Assembly: GCA_907165275.2 (NCBI GenBank)
Contig: OU015677.1
Location: 3,038,001 to 3,102,000 of the forward strand
Direction: 5' to 3'
DNA length: 64,000 bases
From: Zygaena filipendulae
Lineage: Eukaryota > Arthropoda > Insecta > Lepidoptera > Zygaenidae
A program made the position numbers and the translations under genes. The notes beneath the pieces were generated by a model, which saw only the letters and a program-made list of their open reading frames with translations, did not search any database and had not been told where the DNA came from. Below, one piece after another: positions 10,920 through 23,320 of the stretch. How positions within the stretch are numbered: position 1 is the stretch's first letter; the number at the start of each line of letters is the position of its first letter.

Positions 10920-13470
10920 AACAAACATGAAAAAAGCTTGATTAGTCGATGTGTTTGCGTGTATGTACAGAGAGTAGAACCCGGAACCGCTGCCAAGGTC
11001 TACGGAGCGTGACACAAGGTGAAGATGAATCACTATTACCTTCGCATTAAAAAACTCCAGGTGCCTACCTATTTGTTTGTTCGTATAAAGTCTCGCATTG
11101 CAATAGCTAATTAAATATTATCTCGGATTAGAAGTTTTGTATTTGAGCTAAGTTAAACTAGACTTGAATATAATTTCACTAAAACAACTACAAAAAAATT
11201 GTTGTTTGTAAGTAGGTATAACTAGCTAACCCAACAGACACTTCTCTTATTCGAATTACATTTTCACAAAAATTCTGTTTAGAAAAAACCACTTTCCACA
11301 GTTTTTCTTTCCGAATTTCCCAATATTCCATGCGATTATTAGAAAAAAAAAAACTTAAAAAACCTTATTGTCCAGCCGTACTAAAATATTACCCTTGTCA
11401 AGAATTTTCTTCATGTTCCCAATAATTTGTTATTATCGTTATAACAAAACGATCTGCAAAATAGCTCAGAACCTAATAATTCTTTAAAGGATTAATTAAA
11501 GGTCGTCTCTTTTTTTTTGATATTTATTTATTTATTACGCATACGTCTTCAAAACAAGACAATATTTGGTAGAGCTACGACAATTTCTTGTAGAATTGTT
11601 TCTATAATTTGTAGGTACATAAAGTTTCAATTGGGTTCAACACTTGTTAGATTAGTGTAGTTGGATGTAGAGAAAGTATCGGAAATCTCAGTTGCACAAT
11701 TACGTCAGACGCCATTCTCTGAACCTATGTACATAATATGTACTTATAGGTTAGCTAGCTAGGTTCTAATACCAAGTTACTAGGTAGAGTTGTTGCCAAA
11801 GGAAAAGTAAATACGTGACGTCATTTCAAAGTCACTATTTTATTTGTATTGTCCAAACCCAAATAATCTCTATAAATCACTATAGGTACTATAACTCAAT
11901 CAGAATTTTCCTAGGTTATACTTATAAACAATTTAATTATTATAACTACGCCAGATATCGGGCTCGATCCCCGTGTCAGGGTACTTAAACATTTTTTGAC
12001 GAACATAAGTGAAATGAGCAGGGAGAATAAAACTAGAAAAGCAAAGAAACGTCCACAGACGGCTTCAAAGATAAGTTGTAGAGTAGAAGTAGAAATTCCA
12101 AGGAAGGTAGCTGTCATAGAATTAATAGGCAAAGAACCCCATTCGGCGCACGCAGAATGATGCAATGTCACGGGTAGTGGAACCCAATCACATCTTCCAC
12201 GCACATAACTGTTCTTGTTGGGTGCTTCAACTTCGAACGAAATTTTTAACGAAATCTAACGCTCTACATATGGAGAAATACTATTGTTTCTTTGATTACA
12301 TAACGTCCGCCAATCTGCGAATCCTTTTATGAAAATGATAATATTGGCCGTGTCAATACCAATATTGTCTATATGAGTAATAAATATGAAAGTGTGTCGG
12401 TGTGTCGCGCAACCGCTGTGCACCGGTCACACACTCGAGGTGGCGTTGCATAATTCTAGTAACAGAGATAATATGTGTGTCATTCTCGCCCAATAAATTA
12501 TTAGGTTAAGTTGAAACAGATGTTTTGCTATCATATCGTGTAAACATTGCATTGTAAAATAAAATTATTCCATTATTATCACATTAATTTTAATCGATTT
12601 CAAAAAAGGAGGAGATTCTCCATTTGTCTAAAAATATTTTTAGACGATATATCTGTCAGTTTTATTTTTAACACGCCTAAAATAAGCTAAGTTTTTAATC
12701 TTCTTCTAATTTTATTGTCGTATCGAAATAAAAACGTTTTTTTTTTAATTCTTTTTGTTTTTACTACTTCAACTTATTATGATTTTGATAGGTACCTATT
12801 TGTAAAATTTAAGTGGCGTTTTCATCAAGTAGGTATCAATTAATCAGTGTGAGTATTAAATTTGGAGATTGTATTTTTACGCTTGAGACACATAGCTGTA
12901 ATTTTATCTTTAACCAATTGCAAGGAAGCGGTCTTGAATCAAAAAGCTTGTAAAATAGTATTGTACATTACAGCACCATCAAAGAATGGTCCGTTCTCTG
13001 TAACAATATAAAGAAATCGCATTGTTCTGAAGTCAGTCAAAAAACAAAATTTCGCATTAAAATTTATGCAATCACAATTTCATCTTGGGTATAATTAAGT
13101 TACACCCAAAAAAACAATCGTTTGCGTCACAAATAAAAAAAAACCTAGAAAAACAATTTATAAAATTACGTTAGATATTATACCAACAACCAGGTAAATG
13201 TATCAATGTAAATTTTGTTTCTTGAACTAAATAAATTGAAAAAAGATTTTAAGCAAAAACAGAAAATTGTGGCAAAGACAACTAGTGAAGCAGAGTTTCT
13301 AGCATCCTTCCCCGGGAGCCGGGTCATTGTGCTGTTTATTAGTCCACCCAATCGTTAATACGAGAGTAACAGTACTTCATTCATAATTTGCAGATAAACA
13401 AGTATTTTATTGCCTAAAGGAAATTAACGGCGAGCGGTACTATAAACACTAGAAAGCATTTAAATGTAAT
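10920..13470. other. AT-rich intergenic or intronic DNA without a recognised gene
   Basis: No exon-like block with supporting splice sites was found. A minus frame at 12204-11911 and the segment GCAGAATGATGCAATGTCAC (12150-12170), echoed at 49788-49810, suggest another decayed repeat. A lone TGACGTCA lies at about 11816. Confidence 0.35.
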
Positions 13471-13475
13471 AGTCT

Positions 13476-13640
13476 ATCTACACCAATATTATAAGGCTTG
13501 TATATTTGGGAGTTTAGATGGTAATCTATGGAACTACGGAATCGATTCTAAAAACTCTTTCACTGACAGGAAGCTAGAGTATCCCTGAATGATATAGAAG
13601 TAGAACACTTTTATCATGAAACAAAGAGTTCTAGAGTTCT
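13476..13640 (+). mobile_element. Helitron-like element, 3'-truncated
   Basis: TCTATCTACACCAATATTAT start, then ATGGTAATCTATGGAACTAC and TTTCACTGACAGGAAGCTA. The GC hairpin end is missing. Confidence 0.5.
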
Positions 13641-13651
13641 AAACGTGAACC

Positions 13652-13685
13652 GCGAAAAACAGTTACATATGTAACTGTTTTTCGC
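13652..13685. repeat. Perfect 34-nt palindrome
   Basis: The half-site GCGAAAAACAGTTACAT is followed directly by its exact complement, with no spacer (centre CATATG). A further partial copy of the right half (ATATGTAACTGTTTTTG) follows at 13686-13703. Confidence 0.9.
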
Positions 13686-13780
13686 ATATGTAACTGTTTT
13701 TGTTCATGTATCCAGGAGGAATTTTATTTAGGTCTTAAGAAAGGGTGCTTTTCATTCTAACACAAAGGAACGCGCGTTCC

Positions 13781-14240
13781 GGGGTATGAAAATCAAAATT
13801 ATATTTAGTCCGTCAGTTAGCTAATAAAAAAATTATAGACACGCTTTTCAATTAGGTATTTAAAAATTATAGTATATACTTAGATAAAACACATTAAAGT
13901 TTAGTCCACTCACATTAAAGTTACGCCCCCACTCCTAAATAGACGTATAACTGAGTATAAACTCTCTGAGCTCTCTATCACCTTAAGGTTGCCTTGAAAA
14001 GATTGCCTCTAGCAATAAGGCCGCCTTTTGCTCTGTATTTACTTTTTATGTGTCTTAGTTTTTATTTTCTCTTCTGGGGCAATAAAGCATATTTGATTTG
14101 ATTTGATTTGATTTATAAAGTGTATTTCGACCCAATGTATCGTCGTAATTTTTTATTACGTAAAAAAAAGGAAAATATGCGTCCAATATCCAATTAATCT
14201 ACACGATAACGGAATAAAAACTAGAGTTTAGTCATCCAGC
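13781..14240. mobile_element. TGACGTCA element family, copy interrupted by a LINE tail
   Basis: The left part has GGTATGAAAATCAAAATTAT, TTAGTCCGTCAGTTAG and AAACACATTAAAGTTTAG. The right part resumes with GTGTATTTCGACCCAATGTA and the ACGTAAAAAAAAGGAAAATA core. The interruption is 13970-14117. The TGACGTCA sites themselves fall in the lost or decayed part. Confidence 0.55.
13970..14117 (+). mobile_element. LINE 3'-end insertion
   Basis: GGTTGCCTTGAAAAGATTGC, CTCTAGCAATAAGGCCGCCT, GGGGCAATAAAG, then a GATTT tandem tail. A related 3' end lies at 59993-60100. Insertion inside the TGACGTCA element makes it the younger of the two. Confidence 0.65.
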
Positions 14241-14555
14241 CCATTGACGCGTGTGATATCGCGGAGAGAACAGCTTTGCATAGGTATAAAAAATAATAAA
14301 CTATCATTAGTTTTTCACTAGAATGGCGTTGTAAAAAAATTTATAACCAATTCAGGCTGACCATGAACTCGGTGTATTGCAAAAACAATTGATTTTGCAT
14401 ATTAAAACAACACTATCGGCCATTTATCTCAATGGAATTGACGATAAAAGAAATTTTATAGTTGATCGATTAAAATTGTTAAAAAGAATATTTGATATTC
14501 AATTATATAAAACTACTCTATAAAACTATAGATACTCATTTATGTTCGTTTGACG

Positions 14556-14715
14556 GCCGACACCGTCGTATGTTGGTGCCGTGGTTAAAGAATCTGACAG
14601 CTACGTCAGGTGTCGCAGCTTCGATTCCTTAATCAAGGCACAGATAATATAATAGGATAACCGTTTATGTGATGAAAATTTGATAGTATTTACTCTACGT
14701 CTGGGCGTTTAGGTT
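14556..14715 (+). repeat. SINE-like repeat with B-box-like segment
   Basis: GGTGTCGCAGCTTCGATTCC, then TGTGATGAAAATTTG and TACGTCTGGGCGTTT, the same order as in 23200-23320 and 43866-43966. Confidence 0.5.
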
Positions 14716-15038
14716 TAGTAAAAACAAAACAGAATAACATTTAAAAATAAAAAGTTTGTTTTAAAATATAAACAATAAAAGATAGGCAATCAACCGGGCA
14801 TAAACTCGGTGCTTGGGTTTAAACCCGATAAAACTGTAGGTATATAAAATCTATGGCTAGTTATTTATTGAGGGCTACAATCTATGTATATTCTTCGAAA
14901 AGTATCTATATAATCATATTATGAAAAATAACTTTGCTGTTGCTCACAAATACATTGCTAAGTACAAAACTCGATAACGACTGGACCAATTCATCTATTT
15001 TTTTGGAAATATTCCTAGATATTTATAAATTGAAGATT

Positions 15039-15187
15039 TTTACGCCTTAACTGCTCAGTACTCAACCGACCATCATAAAATTTTACATACTTGTTGTCAG
15101 GGGTGCATAGGGTAGATGCTTTTTTCCCGGAATTCCAGCGGGACTTCGAAATTAACGGAGATGACACTGTGGAGAACCACTTACTAG
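15039..15187 (+). mobile_element. Helitron-like element, partial 5'
   Basis: TTTTTACGCCTTAACTGCTC, TTGTCAGGGGTGCATAGGG, CCCGGAATTCCAGCGGGAC, ending ACTTACTAG. Confidence 0.6.
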
Positions 15188-16541
15188 ACTCAATGAAAAA
15201 CAAATGAATGGTCGTATCGATATCGGTCTGATTCGAGTGTTTTGTTTAACCAATGGTTGTATGAGAAACAGAAAAGTGTGAGAGAAATGTGAACTAATGA
15301 CATTGGTAAACCTTTGGTTACGTACCTACACTGTACAGACAGTACAGGCGCGCACACAAGCTTAAGGTAGACGCCTGCACGGAATGGAGTCGGCGAGATT
15401 GGTAGCGTCGAGGAAAAAAGTAACAAAATTAATAAATTTTCATACATAATAAGGTACGAACACGGAACGATACGACGTTAAGAATTTGGGTTCCACGCTT
15501 TGAAGAAGAACCGATGTAAATGTAATTAAGGGTCCGAAAGGTACCATTTTAGGTTCGGATTTTAGTAATGGAACTGCTAGAACCGATAGTAAAAGTATAA
15601 AAACTTTTCAGTCCTGCTAGAATTCTCGCCTGTTACTCGGAGGGAGTTCAACATCAGGCTTATTATAATACTTATTGATCATTTGTAATCTATATACGAT
15701 TCAAAGCTATCACCACAGATTCCACGGAGAAGAAAAGACAAAGGGTCTAAGTATAAGAGCCTTCATGGCTGGTATATACACCAATCTTGACAGCCGATTG
15801 GCCGGTAGTGCCAGGCTAGTATCGACATAACATATAACCTTTATCCAAGCGGGTTATTCTATTCCCAAGACGATTGTCCCATTTACAGTCTTTACTTAAT
15901 GTCTGTCAAGAAAGTTTGCTTGTTTGTTTGTATGCTCTATGGAACACTAAAATAAATAACATTGATTGATAAACAAAATAAAGCAGAACTAATTTATGTA
16001 TAAAGGTACCTAACCGACGAGGGAATATCTGCCAGTCAACCTTTGAAAGGAATTGATTTTGGAAAAATTCCACAAGGACGAAATCGCATCCAAACGCAAT
16101 TAAACTATAGACATTTTCTGTACGAGTGTACGTGCTCTCATGCCAAAACCGGTGTCGTTGCACAAGACAAGCCATGGTGCGGTTACGTCATAGTTCGGCT
16201 TTCGGCTACGATTGTACACGCGGCCTCCCCAGCCACTTCTGTGCTCGCGTGCCCCGATCTTACAAAAGATAAGGTGTTGTTTGTTCTTCTCCTTTGAATA
16301 GGCTCGCTGTGGAGGATGAAAAAATGTTTCTCAGGGTTATGCAGACAAAAAATGTGTTAAAACGGATATAGCGATGTGTTGAAAGAAAGAAAATGTTATC
16401 TCTAATTTTATTAAGTTTTTAGTTTTAGTTCATAATAGGGCAAGCTATTTTTTGCGTGTCCACTTACGTTGAATTCAATAAAAAAAAGGATATTTAAACT
16501 ATGGCAAACAGTTTTTTTAATATTTATTATTGAATATGCAA

Positions 16542-16848
16542 TCTACATTATATACTTACTATAAAAATGAGTCCCTATTTCCCTTGGTTATGACATCACG
16601 CGTGAACGGCTGAACCAATTTCTTTTTTTGTTGTGTTTGTTATTATAAGGAGAAGAAGAATATGAATAAATTTTGGGAGTTCCTGCGGGAATTCCTAAAC
16701 ATACGCAGGTAAATCTTCGAAACGGTTAGATCGATTTTGACGGGACTAATTACTAATTAGCTGATGTTATAAGGAGTAAACTAGGCTACTTTGGACTTCC
16801 TGCGGGAATTACGAAACTCACGCGGGTGAAACCGCGGGGCACAGCTAG
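16542..16848 (+). mobile_element. Helitron-like element, internally duplicated
   Basis: It carries two versions of the 3' section (TTCCTGCGGGAATTCC at 16680 and TTCCTGCGGGAATTACG at 16798) and ends CGCGGGTGAAACCGCGGGG followed by CACAGCTAG|T, a clear stem-loop plus CTAG. Confidence 0.75.
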
Positions 16849-17199
16849 TTTATTATAAAAAAATGGTTAAAAACTTCCTAATGTTTTTATTATGTTCGCA
16901 TAAAGATATGACGTTTCTAGTTATTTATTTAGGTGTCGTCAAAAGCTCAGAGAAAAATTTTGCAATTTATAGCAGCAAAAACGGTAAACAATGCCGATAG
17001 AAATACAGTTTACATGAAACTGGTACCTAAGGTATATATGAATGAAAAGAATAAATTTCAAATGCCCATTCTTTTATCTCTTTATTATCATTCTCATTAG
17101 TATAGACTACAGAGTAAAGACTAAGAAGGATGTTAGTACAAACTAGGAAAGATTTTTTGGTAATACAATCTCTCAGGGATAACCAGCTAGTTTGTACCT

Positions 17200-17366
17200 A
17201 TTCATTTGGTTGAAAGTGATTACATCTGGAAATTCTGAAACGATACAAAAAATTCTTTCACTTATAGGAAGCCACTGCATCTGATGCGCAAATATCCAAT
17301 TCATCCAATTTTCTTTTCGTGGTAATATACAAAACGCCGGCCGGTAAAACCGTGGGTAACAGCTAG
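17200..17366 (+). mobile_element. Helitron-like element, CCGGCCGG variant
   Basis: TTTCACTTATAGGAAGCCAC, AATATACAAAACGCCGGCCG and TAACAGCTAG|T. The complement variant is at 20823-20905. A second 3' end (GGCGGGTGAAACAGCTAGG) lies at 17540-17560, after a GC-rich stretch (17440-17490) that resembles 20690-20760 in inverted orientation. Confidence 0.55.
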
Positions 17367-17927
17367 TAAGTAGGTATGCTCTGAAGTAAAATAATCTTAC
17401 CAGCGTTTTGGGTCGACAATTACTTACTAGATATGCTAGCGATATCAACCGGCCACGATGCGCAAGCGCACCGATCGGGCTCTGAATTAGAATATTCTTT
17501 CCTTCCGATGCAAAGAATTCTCGAGGAGTCCTAAAAGTGAAGGCGGGTGAAACAGCTAGGTTTGTATTAAAATCTAACCATAAATAGAAAGCATTATGAA
17601 AAATCACAAATGAACTGTCATCCAAATTTGGTCTGGTCATTATTTATCCGTAAAGCTGTTAAAGGCTGCAGTGACACAGAGGCATTAGTCAGAATAAGTT
17701 CGTTAGACTCGTAACATTTGAGGAAATCACATAATAAAGTCAAAACAGCTTCTGAATAGATATATCTATCTGAATAGTAGGTTAGCAGTTTAATTGTAAT
17801 GGATAGAAAAATGAATGGACATTTAAAATTATTTGTAAAGATTTTAAAATTATTTGTAAAAATTTGTATTTGAAAGAAACGAAAGAAGCTGGTTATAAAA
17901 ACACCGCAAAGTGCTAAATATGATATA

Positions 17928-18236
17928 CTAGCTGTTCCCCGCGGTTTCACCCATGATAGTTTCGGAGTTCCCGTGGGAATCCAGGATACGGAGTACCCTA
18001 TGTCCTTTTCATTACCCCTGAAAACATGTAATACCTACGCAAAATTTTATGCCATTTCACTGGTGTTAATTTCAAAGTTTCCGCGGGATGCCGGGATAAA
18101 AAGTATCCTATGTCCTTCTCAATATCCCTGAAAATGTGTATACATACTTAATTTCATGATTATCGGCTGAGCCGTTAAGGCGTGAAAGTGTAACAGACAG
18201 ACAGACTTACTTTCGCATTTATAATATTAAGTGAGG
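17928..18236 (-). mobile_element. Helitron-like element with internal duplication
   Basis: CTAGCTGTTCCCCGCGGTTT at the left. The block from the GTTCCCGTGGGAAT motif to the CCCTGAAAAC motif occurs twice (17965-18030 and 18070-18135). It ends with GTAACAGACAGACAGAC and CATTTATAATATTAAG. Confidence 0.75.
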
Positions 18237-19142
18237 ATTTGATTCCCTTGCAAATAAAACTATACCTATTTTGATGAATGTGCTCGAAAAGTACTTCAAG
18301 TTAATTAGTGTCTGAAGTTAATTTCGGAACAAGTGTTTTTGTTTTCCGTTTGTTTTTAATCATTATTAAAAATAAAAACGAATAATTTATGTCTTACAGA
18401 ATTAAATTAAATTAATACATGTAATTATTAACAATATTTATAATTGCTTACAATTTTTTTATCAAAATATGTTTTATGATAACAAAAAAATATTATGTAT
18501 TTGGAAATCATTTTAATATTACTAATTTAGCATTAGGAAGCTGTGAAGGGTAGATGTTTAATTCATAATATAAGGTCATAATAATTTTAATTTTATTTAC
18601 GTGAAAAATAACCACGTTATATTAACTTGAATAAAATTTATTTTACTTGGACTTTCGAATGCATGATAGATAAATTACCATAAGAGATACCATGAGATAA
18701 GTAACCATAGTAATATGTATAATAGTATGTAGGTAATTCTTGTCACCATACTCTCTAGTCCGCACTTCGTTGCGGTGTCCCGTCCGTCACCAAATTGTAA
18801 CGGTCGATGCCTTAAAAACGTCGTACCGTTATTTATGACTCTTTAGATACTATGCATGAGGCAACCTTCTGAACGCATGAAGGACTGTACAAATCGACGA
18901 CGAAAACAGACAGCTTTCTTTGGAACGTTGAGCATGTGAGGTATCTTTAAGTTTGCGTTTGGCTAATTACCTTTTGAATTCTTAGTGATTTTATCAATTT
19001 GGTATCATAGATAAAATTTACAAGACAAAATTACCGAATAACATTCAATTGAACGACAAAGGGCTATGTTGAAATAAAACGCTACTATTTTACATAACTA
19101 TAACTAAGCACAATAAAAATAAACAAAATTTTTACAATAAAG
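18237..19142. other. AT-rich DNA, nothing recognised
   Basis: No ORF, splice-supported exon or known repeat was identified, apart from CCGCACTTCGTTGCGGTGTC (18761-18780), an imperfect GC inverted repeat. Confidence 0.35.
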
Positions 19143-19430
19143 TTAAAACCGACTTCCAAAAACACAAAACTAAAAAGCTAAAAATAAAAAGCTAAAAATA
19201 ACAAAATACCGATGTAATCCAAAAGACAAAAACACACTTAATATTATTATTGGTTTGTGCTACCACTGATCGGTTTGAATTCGGTGACAAGCCCGCTGGT
19301 GTCTGCCCACTTGGGTTGTTCTGCTCACGAAGAGCTGATGGCGGGAGTCGACTTAGCCCGTCACCCCCTACATATGTGGCTACAATCGAACATAGAACCT
19401 CCTCCTTTTTGGAAGTCGGTTAAAAAATTG
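19143..19430. mobile_element. TIR element with AAGTCGGTTAAAA ends
   Basis: Left TTAAAACCGACTTCCAAAAA and right CCTCCTTTTTGGAAGTCGG plus TTAAAA are inverted repeats bounding about 285 bp. A fragment of the right end sits at 4465-4498. The short plus-strand open frame inside is not recognised. Confidence 0.65.
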
Positions 19431-19559
19431 AAACTTTTGAAAATTTCAATGTCATCCTCTTTACATAAGTAGGTATATTCGAATCTTGGTATACATTTTT
19501 ATAGTACTAGGTACATCCTTATAATATAAATGCTAGCGTGAGTTTGTTTGTTTGATATG

Positions 19560-20005
19560 CTTTCATGCCTTAACTACTCCGACATTATCGCAGCTTTTCT
19601 AGTTTCAGACAATCTTTCAAAGCCTGCTGCTACTATGAAATTCCGGAATGAATCTTTAAAGCGTTGCCATTGTGGCCAGCAATCATCCAGGTCAACTATT
19701 AATGAATAGAAATTTCAAAACGAAATTGTTAGTTCCATATCAGTATTTAAAACCACAGCTAAATATTAATACTCAGTCACAATTTAATAAGACTGTAAAT
19801 CGTAACTTAATTAATTATAATAGAAGAACTAAACATAGGAAAGGGTTTGCTATTGGTCAAAACATTTGGTTTAAAAAAGATGTACATAAAAATGTATGGC
19901 GTGAAGGTAAAAATTATTAAATATAATTGCTATAGATCTTATAATATATTAGATAAGGACAATGTTTTGTATGAAAGAACCTTTTTCTATATTCGACCAG
20001 CGTGA
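19560..20005 (+). pseudogene. Ty3/Gypsy-type integrase C-terminus, decayed
   Basis: An open frame from about 19672 contains HPGQLLMNRNF, a basic stretch and IGQNIWFKKDVHKNVWREGK, the GQxVWxRxxxxxxxWxxGxI pattern of the integrase C-terminal domain of insect Ty3/Gypsy retroelements. A one-base frameshift after WREGK (19905-19915) breaks the frame. The following frame carries the domain's end, finishing in a short I-R-P-A terminus at 20005, as such polyproteins do. Just upstream the frame also has a stop. The 5' side abuts a fragment of a Helitron-like repeat (19515-19600). No gag, protease or reverse transcriptase is present. Confidence 0.7.
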
Positions 20006-20117
20006 CTTGATGATTCCTCGAGAGATGCTTACTCTACCTCACTGCTGGCTGAATGAATAACTTTAATGTATAATTTAAATGTATACATTTTCTTAAAGTT
20101 CTCCTCAAGAGGGGATG

Positions 20118-20568
20118 ATGAGTGAAAGAATAAGATTTTATTTTGTTGTGTTAAAAAATTAAGATTTTATTTTGTTTCGTTAAATAATTAAGATTTTATT
20201 TTGTTTGGTAAATACTCTAGTTCATAGAACATAAAACTAATTGTTGTAACAGAGATTAGGTTCCTAAAGTTAGAAAAAATGTAATAGAATACTTAGCTGT
20301 GTAAATTAAATATATTAAGAAAAACTCTTTGTTAAGGGGTATGATGAATTGGAACGCAGTTCAATAATACTTGTTCACTGTAACGTACCGAATAAAACCG
20401 TAGTGTGTGATCTGTGGCAACACTGCATTGTGACTTGCATATTAACTGGACACACACACCTCGCACTACGTGTTACATAATCAATATTGTACTAATTATT
20501 AAAATTGTTCAAAGTAAGAAATAAACACCTCCAGACCTCAAGCCGTCTTTCAATCGTTGAATAATACA
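20118..20568 (+). repeat. Probable LTR of the Gypsy-type element
   Basis: A purine tract (TCAAGAGGGGA) is followed by TGATGAG and about 450 bp ending near ATAATACA, the TG...CA limits expected of an LTR directly downstream of a polypurine tract. It has AATAAA-type signals (AATAAAACC at about 20390) and three tandem copies of AAGATTTTATTTTGTT at 20130-20215. No second LTR is in the window. The exact ends are approximate. Confidence 0.55.
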
Positions 20569-20822
20569 ACCTAAAGTTTACGTTGAGAGGGGGGGGCAGT
20601 TAATTTATTTTAATCCCTCACAGATGATTGGGGACCAAGATTAAAATGGTCAGGAATCATTGGACTAGACCAAACCGCGATGTGGTCGCACGCGCTTGCA
20701 AGGTCAATACCGATGCAGTTCGGTGCGCGTGCGCATCGTGGCTGGTTGATATCACTAACATAGTAATTGTCGATCCATAACGGGAAAAACGCTATTTACT
20801 TTAGAGCCTATCTACCTACGTA

Positions 20823-20905
20823 CTAGCTGTTGCCTGCGGTTCCACCGGCCGGCGTTTTGTATATTACCTGGAAAAGAAAATGGGAACGGCTGATCAAGTC
20901 TGTAT
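20823..20905 (-). mobile_element. Helitron-like element fragment (CCGGCCGG variant)
   Basis: CTAGCTGTTGCCTGCGGTTC followed by CACCGGCCGGCGTTTTGTAT, the complement of the 17200-17366 copy. Confidence 0.55.
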
Positions 20906-21194
20906 GTTATGACTATTGCGGCTGCGACCATAGAGAAAATAAATGAATTAGAGAGGACTTGTAGGCGGGACAGGCGCGTCCGTGCAAAGGAAATTAGAGC
21001 ATTTTCACTAATTTTCCAAAAACTTCTCTTGCTAACATCCCGAGTATTTTTTCCAGAATATTCCCAAAACAGTGAATTTTTAAAACAATGACTAAGAAAA
21101 AACGTAATCGAATGGCGTTTAGTTTATTATTTCATTATGTGCGACACTGGTTTTAATTTTTTTTCCATCTTGAGCTGTTTTGTAGCCGCGACCG

Positions 21195-21400
21195 TAACTG
21201 TTAATTGTTAATAATAATAATATCATTTATTCATCTCCACAAATTAAGTACATGAAAAGTGTTTTAATTAAGAAAAGTAGGAGATCTGGAGCCTAATCTA
21301 GGATAACCTGTATTATAGGTCTCCAGGTCCCGAACTTAAAAACTATTATTAGTAGGTACAAAATATAAAATAAAAATAAACCGGGATAGAGACTTACAGT
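21195..21400 (-). repeat. Probable LINE 3'-end fragment
   Basis: AATAATAATAATATCATTTATTC at the left, continuing through CTCCACAAATTAAGTAC, looks like the complement of a LINE 3' untranslated end with an AAT-type tail. No RT domain is seen. Confidence 0.4.
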
Positions 21401-21401
21401 T

Positions 21402-21530
21402 CTAAGTATGAGCGTGTGCATGGATGAATTTGTGAGAGTGATAGTGTAAGTGTGTGTGATAGGGCGGCGTGCGTCCGGTGTGTGCATGTGTGTCAGTGTG
21501 AGCATGTGTTTCTGTGTGTGCACCGAATGC
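21402..21530. repeat. TG-rich low-complexity tract
   Basis: Imperfect (TG)n with GTGTGTGC, GTGAGAGTGATAGTG and GCATGTGTGTCAGTG. The His/Thr-rich translation on the minus strand is an artefact of this tract. Confidence 0.7.
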
Positions 21531-22353
21531 TTTACTACCCATTTGTTTGTGAGAGTTACTAAAATACGTAAATATAAAATAAAATACGTAACTCACTATT
21601 TCTCGCTTTGCTCCTCCTTGCGCTGTGGTATACGTATCACAAAAATATATTTTGGTTACTACAATCAAAGAATAGAGATTATAATTATAAAGAAGCGACA
21701 CTCTATGTTTCCTGCCAATTTCATGCCTCCTCATACCCTGTGAAAGTTTCTTGGAAATTCCGAGGAAAGATTGACACAACGTAGAATCTACATGTGACAT
21801 TTATTCACTGACAGCTAGCTCGCTATTAACCTTACGATACACACACACGCACAACACGTGTACATACAAGCCGGCTATCTTTACATGTGGGAAAGTACTT
21901 GAATCAGTTCATTTGTATGGAGTGTCACCGGACTGCTATAATGTTCAACTTCTCACCGTTAGTTAGTAGCCATTGTTTTATAGGAGCGTTATGAAACCGT
22001 ACAGCGGCTATGTTGTAACAGAAATACTGTGAAACAGATGTTTCTTTACTGATAGGAATAGGTAACAAAAAAAAAACTATTGGTAACCATTTTTTTGTGG
22101 TACAGTTTTGTGACAGGTGGTAACAGCTGTTAATAATGTTTGACCTTTTTTTTTTTGCTGCATCGCGCCATGTTTTATATACATACTTACTTAGTGACAT
22201 CTTCAAAGACAAACGAATGGAAAGGTTTACTAAAAAGCAATGTTAAGGTAACTTTAGCTTTTGTTGATATTTGATACCTTTATATCTTAGTAATTTTAGC
22301 TTTAGAGTAACAAAATGAACATTGAGTGATTCTACTAATAATATTATTTTTCA

Positions 22354-22754
22354 CTAGCTGTCTTCCGCGATTTCACCCGCGGTAATCTCAGAGTTCCCGC
22401 GGTAATTCCGGGACAAAAAGTACCCTGTATCCTTCTATGTACCCCTGACAACCTGCATGCAAAATTCAATGGTGATCTGTCCAGCCGTTCACGCGTGATG
22501 CCGTGACCAAGGGAAATAGGGGTTCCTGTTATTATAATATCCATTCTAATATTATACATACAAATGCTAAAATAATTTTGTTTGTCTGTCAGTTACCTTT
22601 TCACGCCTTAACTAATAATCGGTAATATTCTAATTGCGAAAGTAACTCTGTTATACCATATCACTGATGATTTGACACACATGATTATGACATTTTTCAT
22701 ACACTTTGTCAGGGGTACAAAAAAGGACATAAGCGGGGTAGTGGGTACAGCTAG
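22354..22754. mobile_element. Two Helitron-like elements tail to head
   Basis: A minus copy, 22354-22535 (CTAGCTGTCTTCCGCGATTT ... CCAGCCGTTCACGCGTGATG), is followed by a plus copy, 22540-22754 (TTCTAATATTATACATACAA ... GGGTACAGCTAG|T). Their 5' ends abut. Confidence 0.7.
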
Positions 22755-23199
22755 TTTATAAATCATAATATAAAAATATCATAATAATAGTTAAATACCA
22801 CCTACAAGGAAGATAACCTACAAGGCTGTTCGACCGGTTCCGAAAGAGCTACGCCTTCCATATAATAAAATTGTATTCGTAGCAAATAGACAGCGTAAGT
22901 TATGATGGTCATAAGACATGTGCTACGACCTTGCTTGCTTCGTAAATGGCGACCTTTGGCTGTGTCAATTGTTAAGTACAGTAGGTACCTACCTATATTA
23001 TTATGTGTGTATTATATAATAGTTGGCGGTTACGTCACAAATTAGCGGGGAACTAACTAATGCCGTTGTGCTGTTTGGGTTTAGTTTCAAGGATAGATTC
23101 ATTTTAACCCAACGTTGAGGCGAGATTTGAATTTGTAATGCAAAAATAACATCTTAAAGTTAAGTTTCATCTTAAGCATGATCGGGCATGATTTATATG

Positions 23200-23320
23200 A
23201 ACTACCGGATTGGCGCATTAGGTCACCAATCAAGAGGATACGGGGTCGATTCCCGATGGGGGTGGACTTTGTGTGATGAACACAGGGTTCCACTTTCCAG
23301 TCTGGGCGTGTTTATATGTA
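23200..23320 (+). repeat. SINE-like repeat with B-box
   Basis: ATTGGCGCATTAGGTCACCA, then GGGGTCGATTCCCGATGGGG (tRNA B-box-like), TGTGATGAACACAGGG and CCAGTCTGGGCGTGT. Confidence 0.55.

Noticed and set aside
15906..16297. Opposed 84-89 codon frames
   Set aside because: No recognisable domain, no splice sites that make an exon, and ordinary AT-rich composition for one of them.
19257..19472. 71-codon plus frame (LGCSAHEELMAGVDL)
   Set aside because: It lies inside a TIR element (19143-19430) and runs past its end; probably chance or a captured fragment.
21293..21800. His/Thr-rich minus-strand proteins
   Set aside because: Translation of a TG-type low-complexity tract and a LINE-like tail; no splice or start support.
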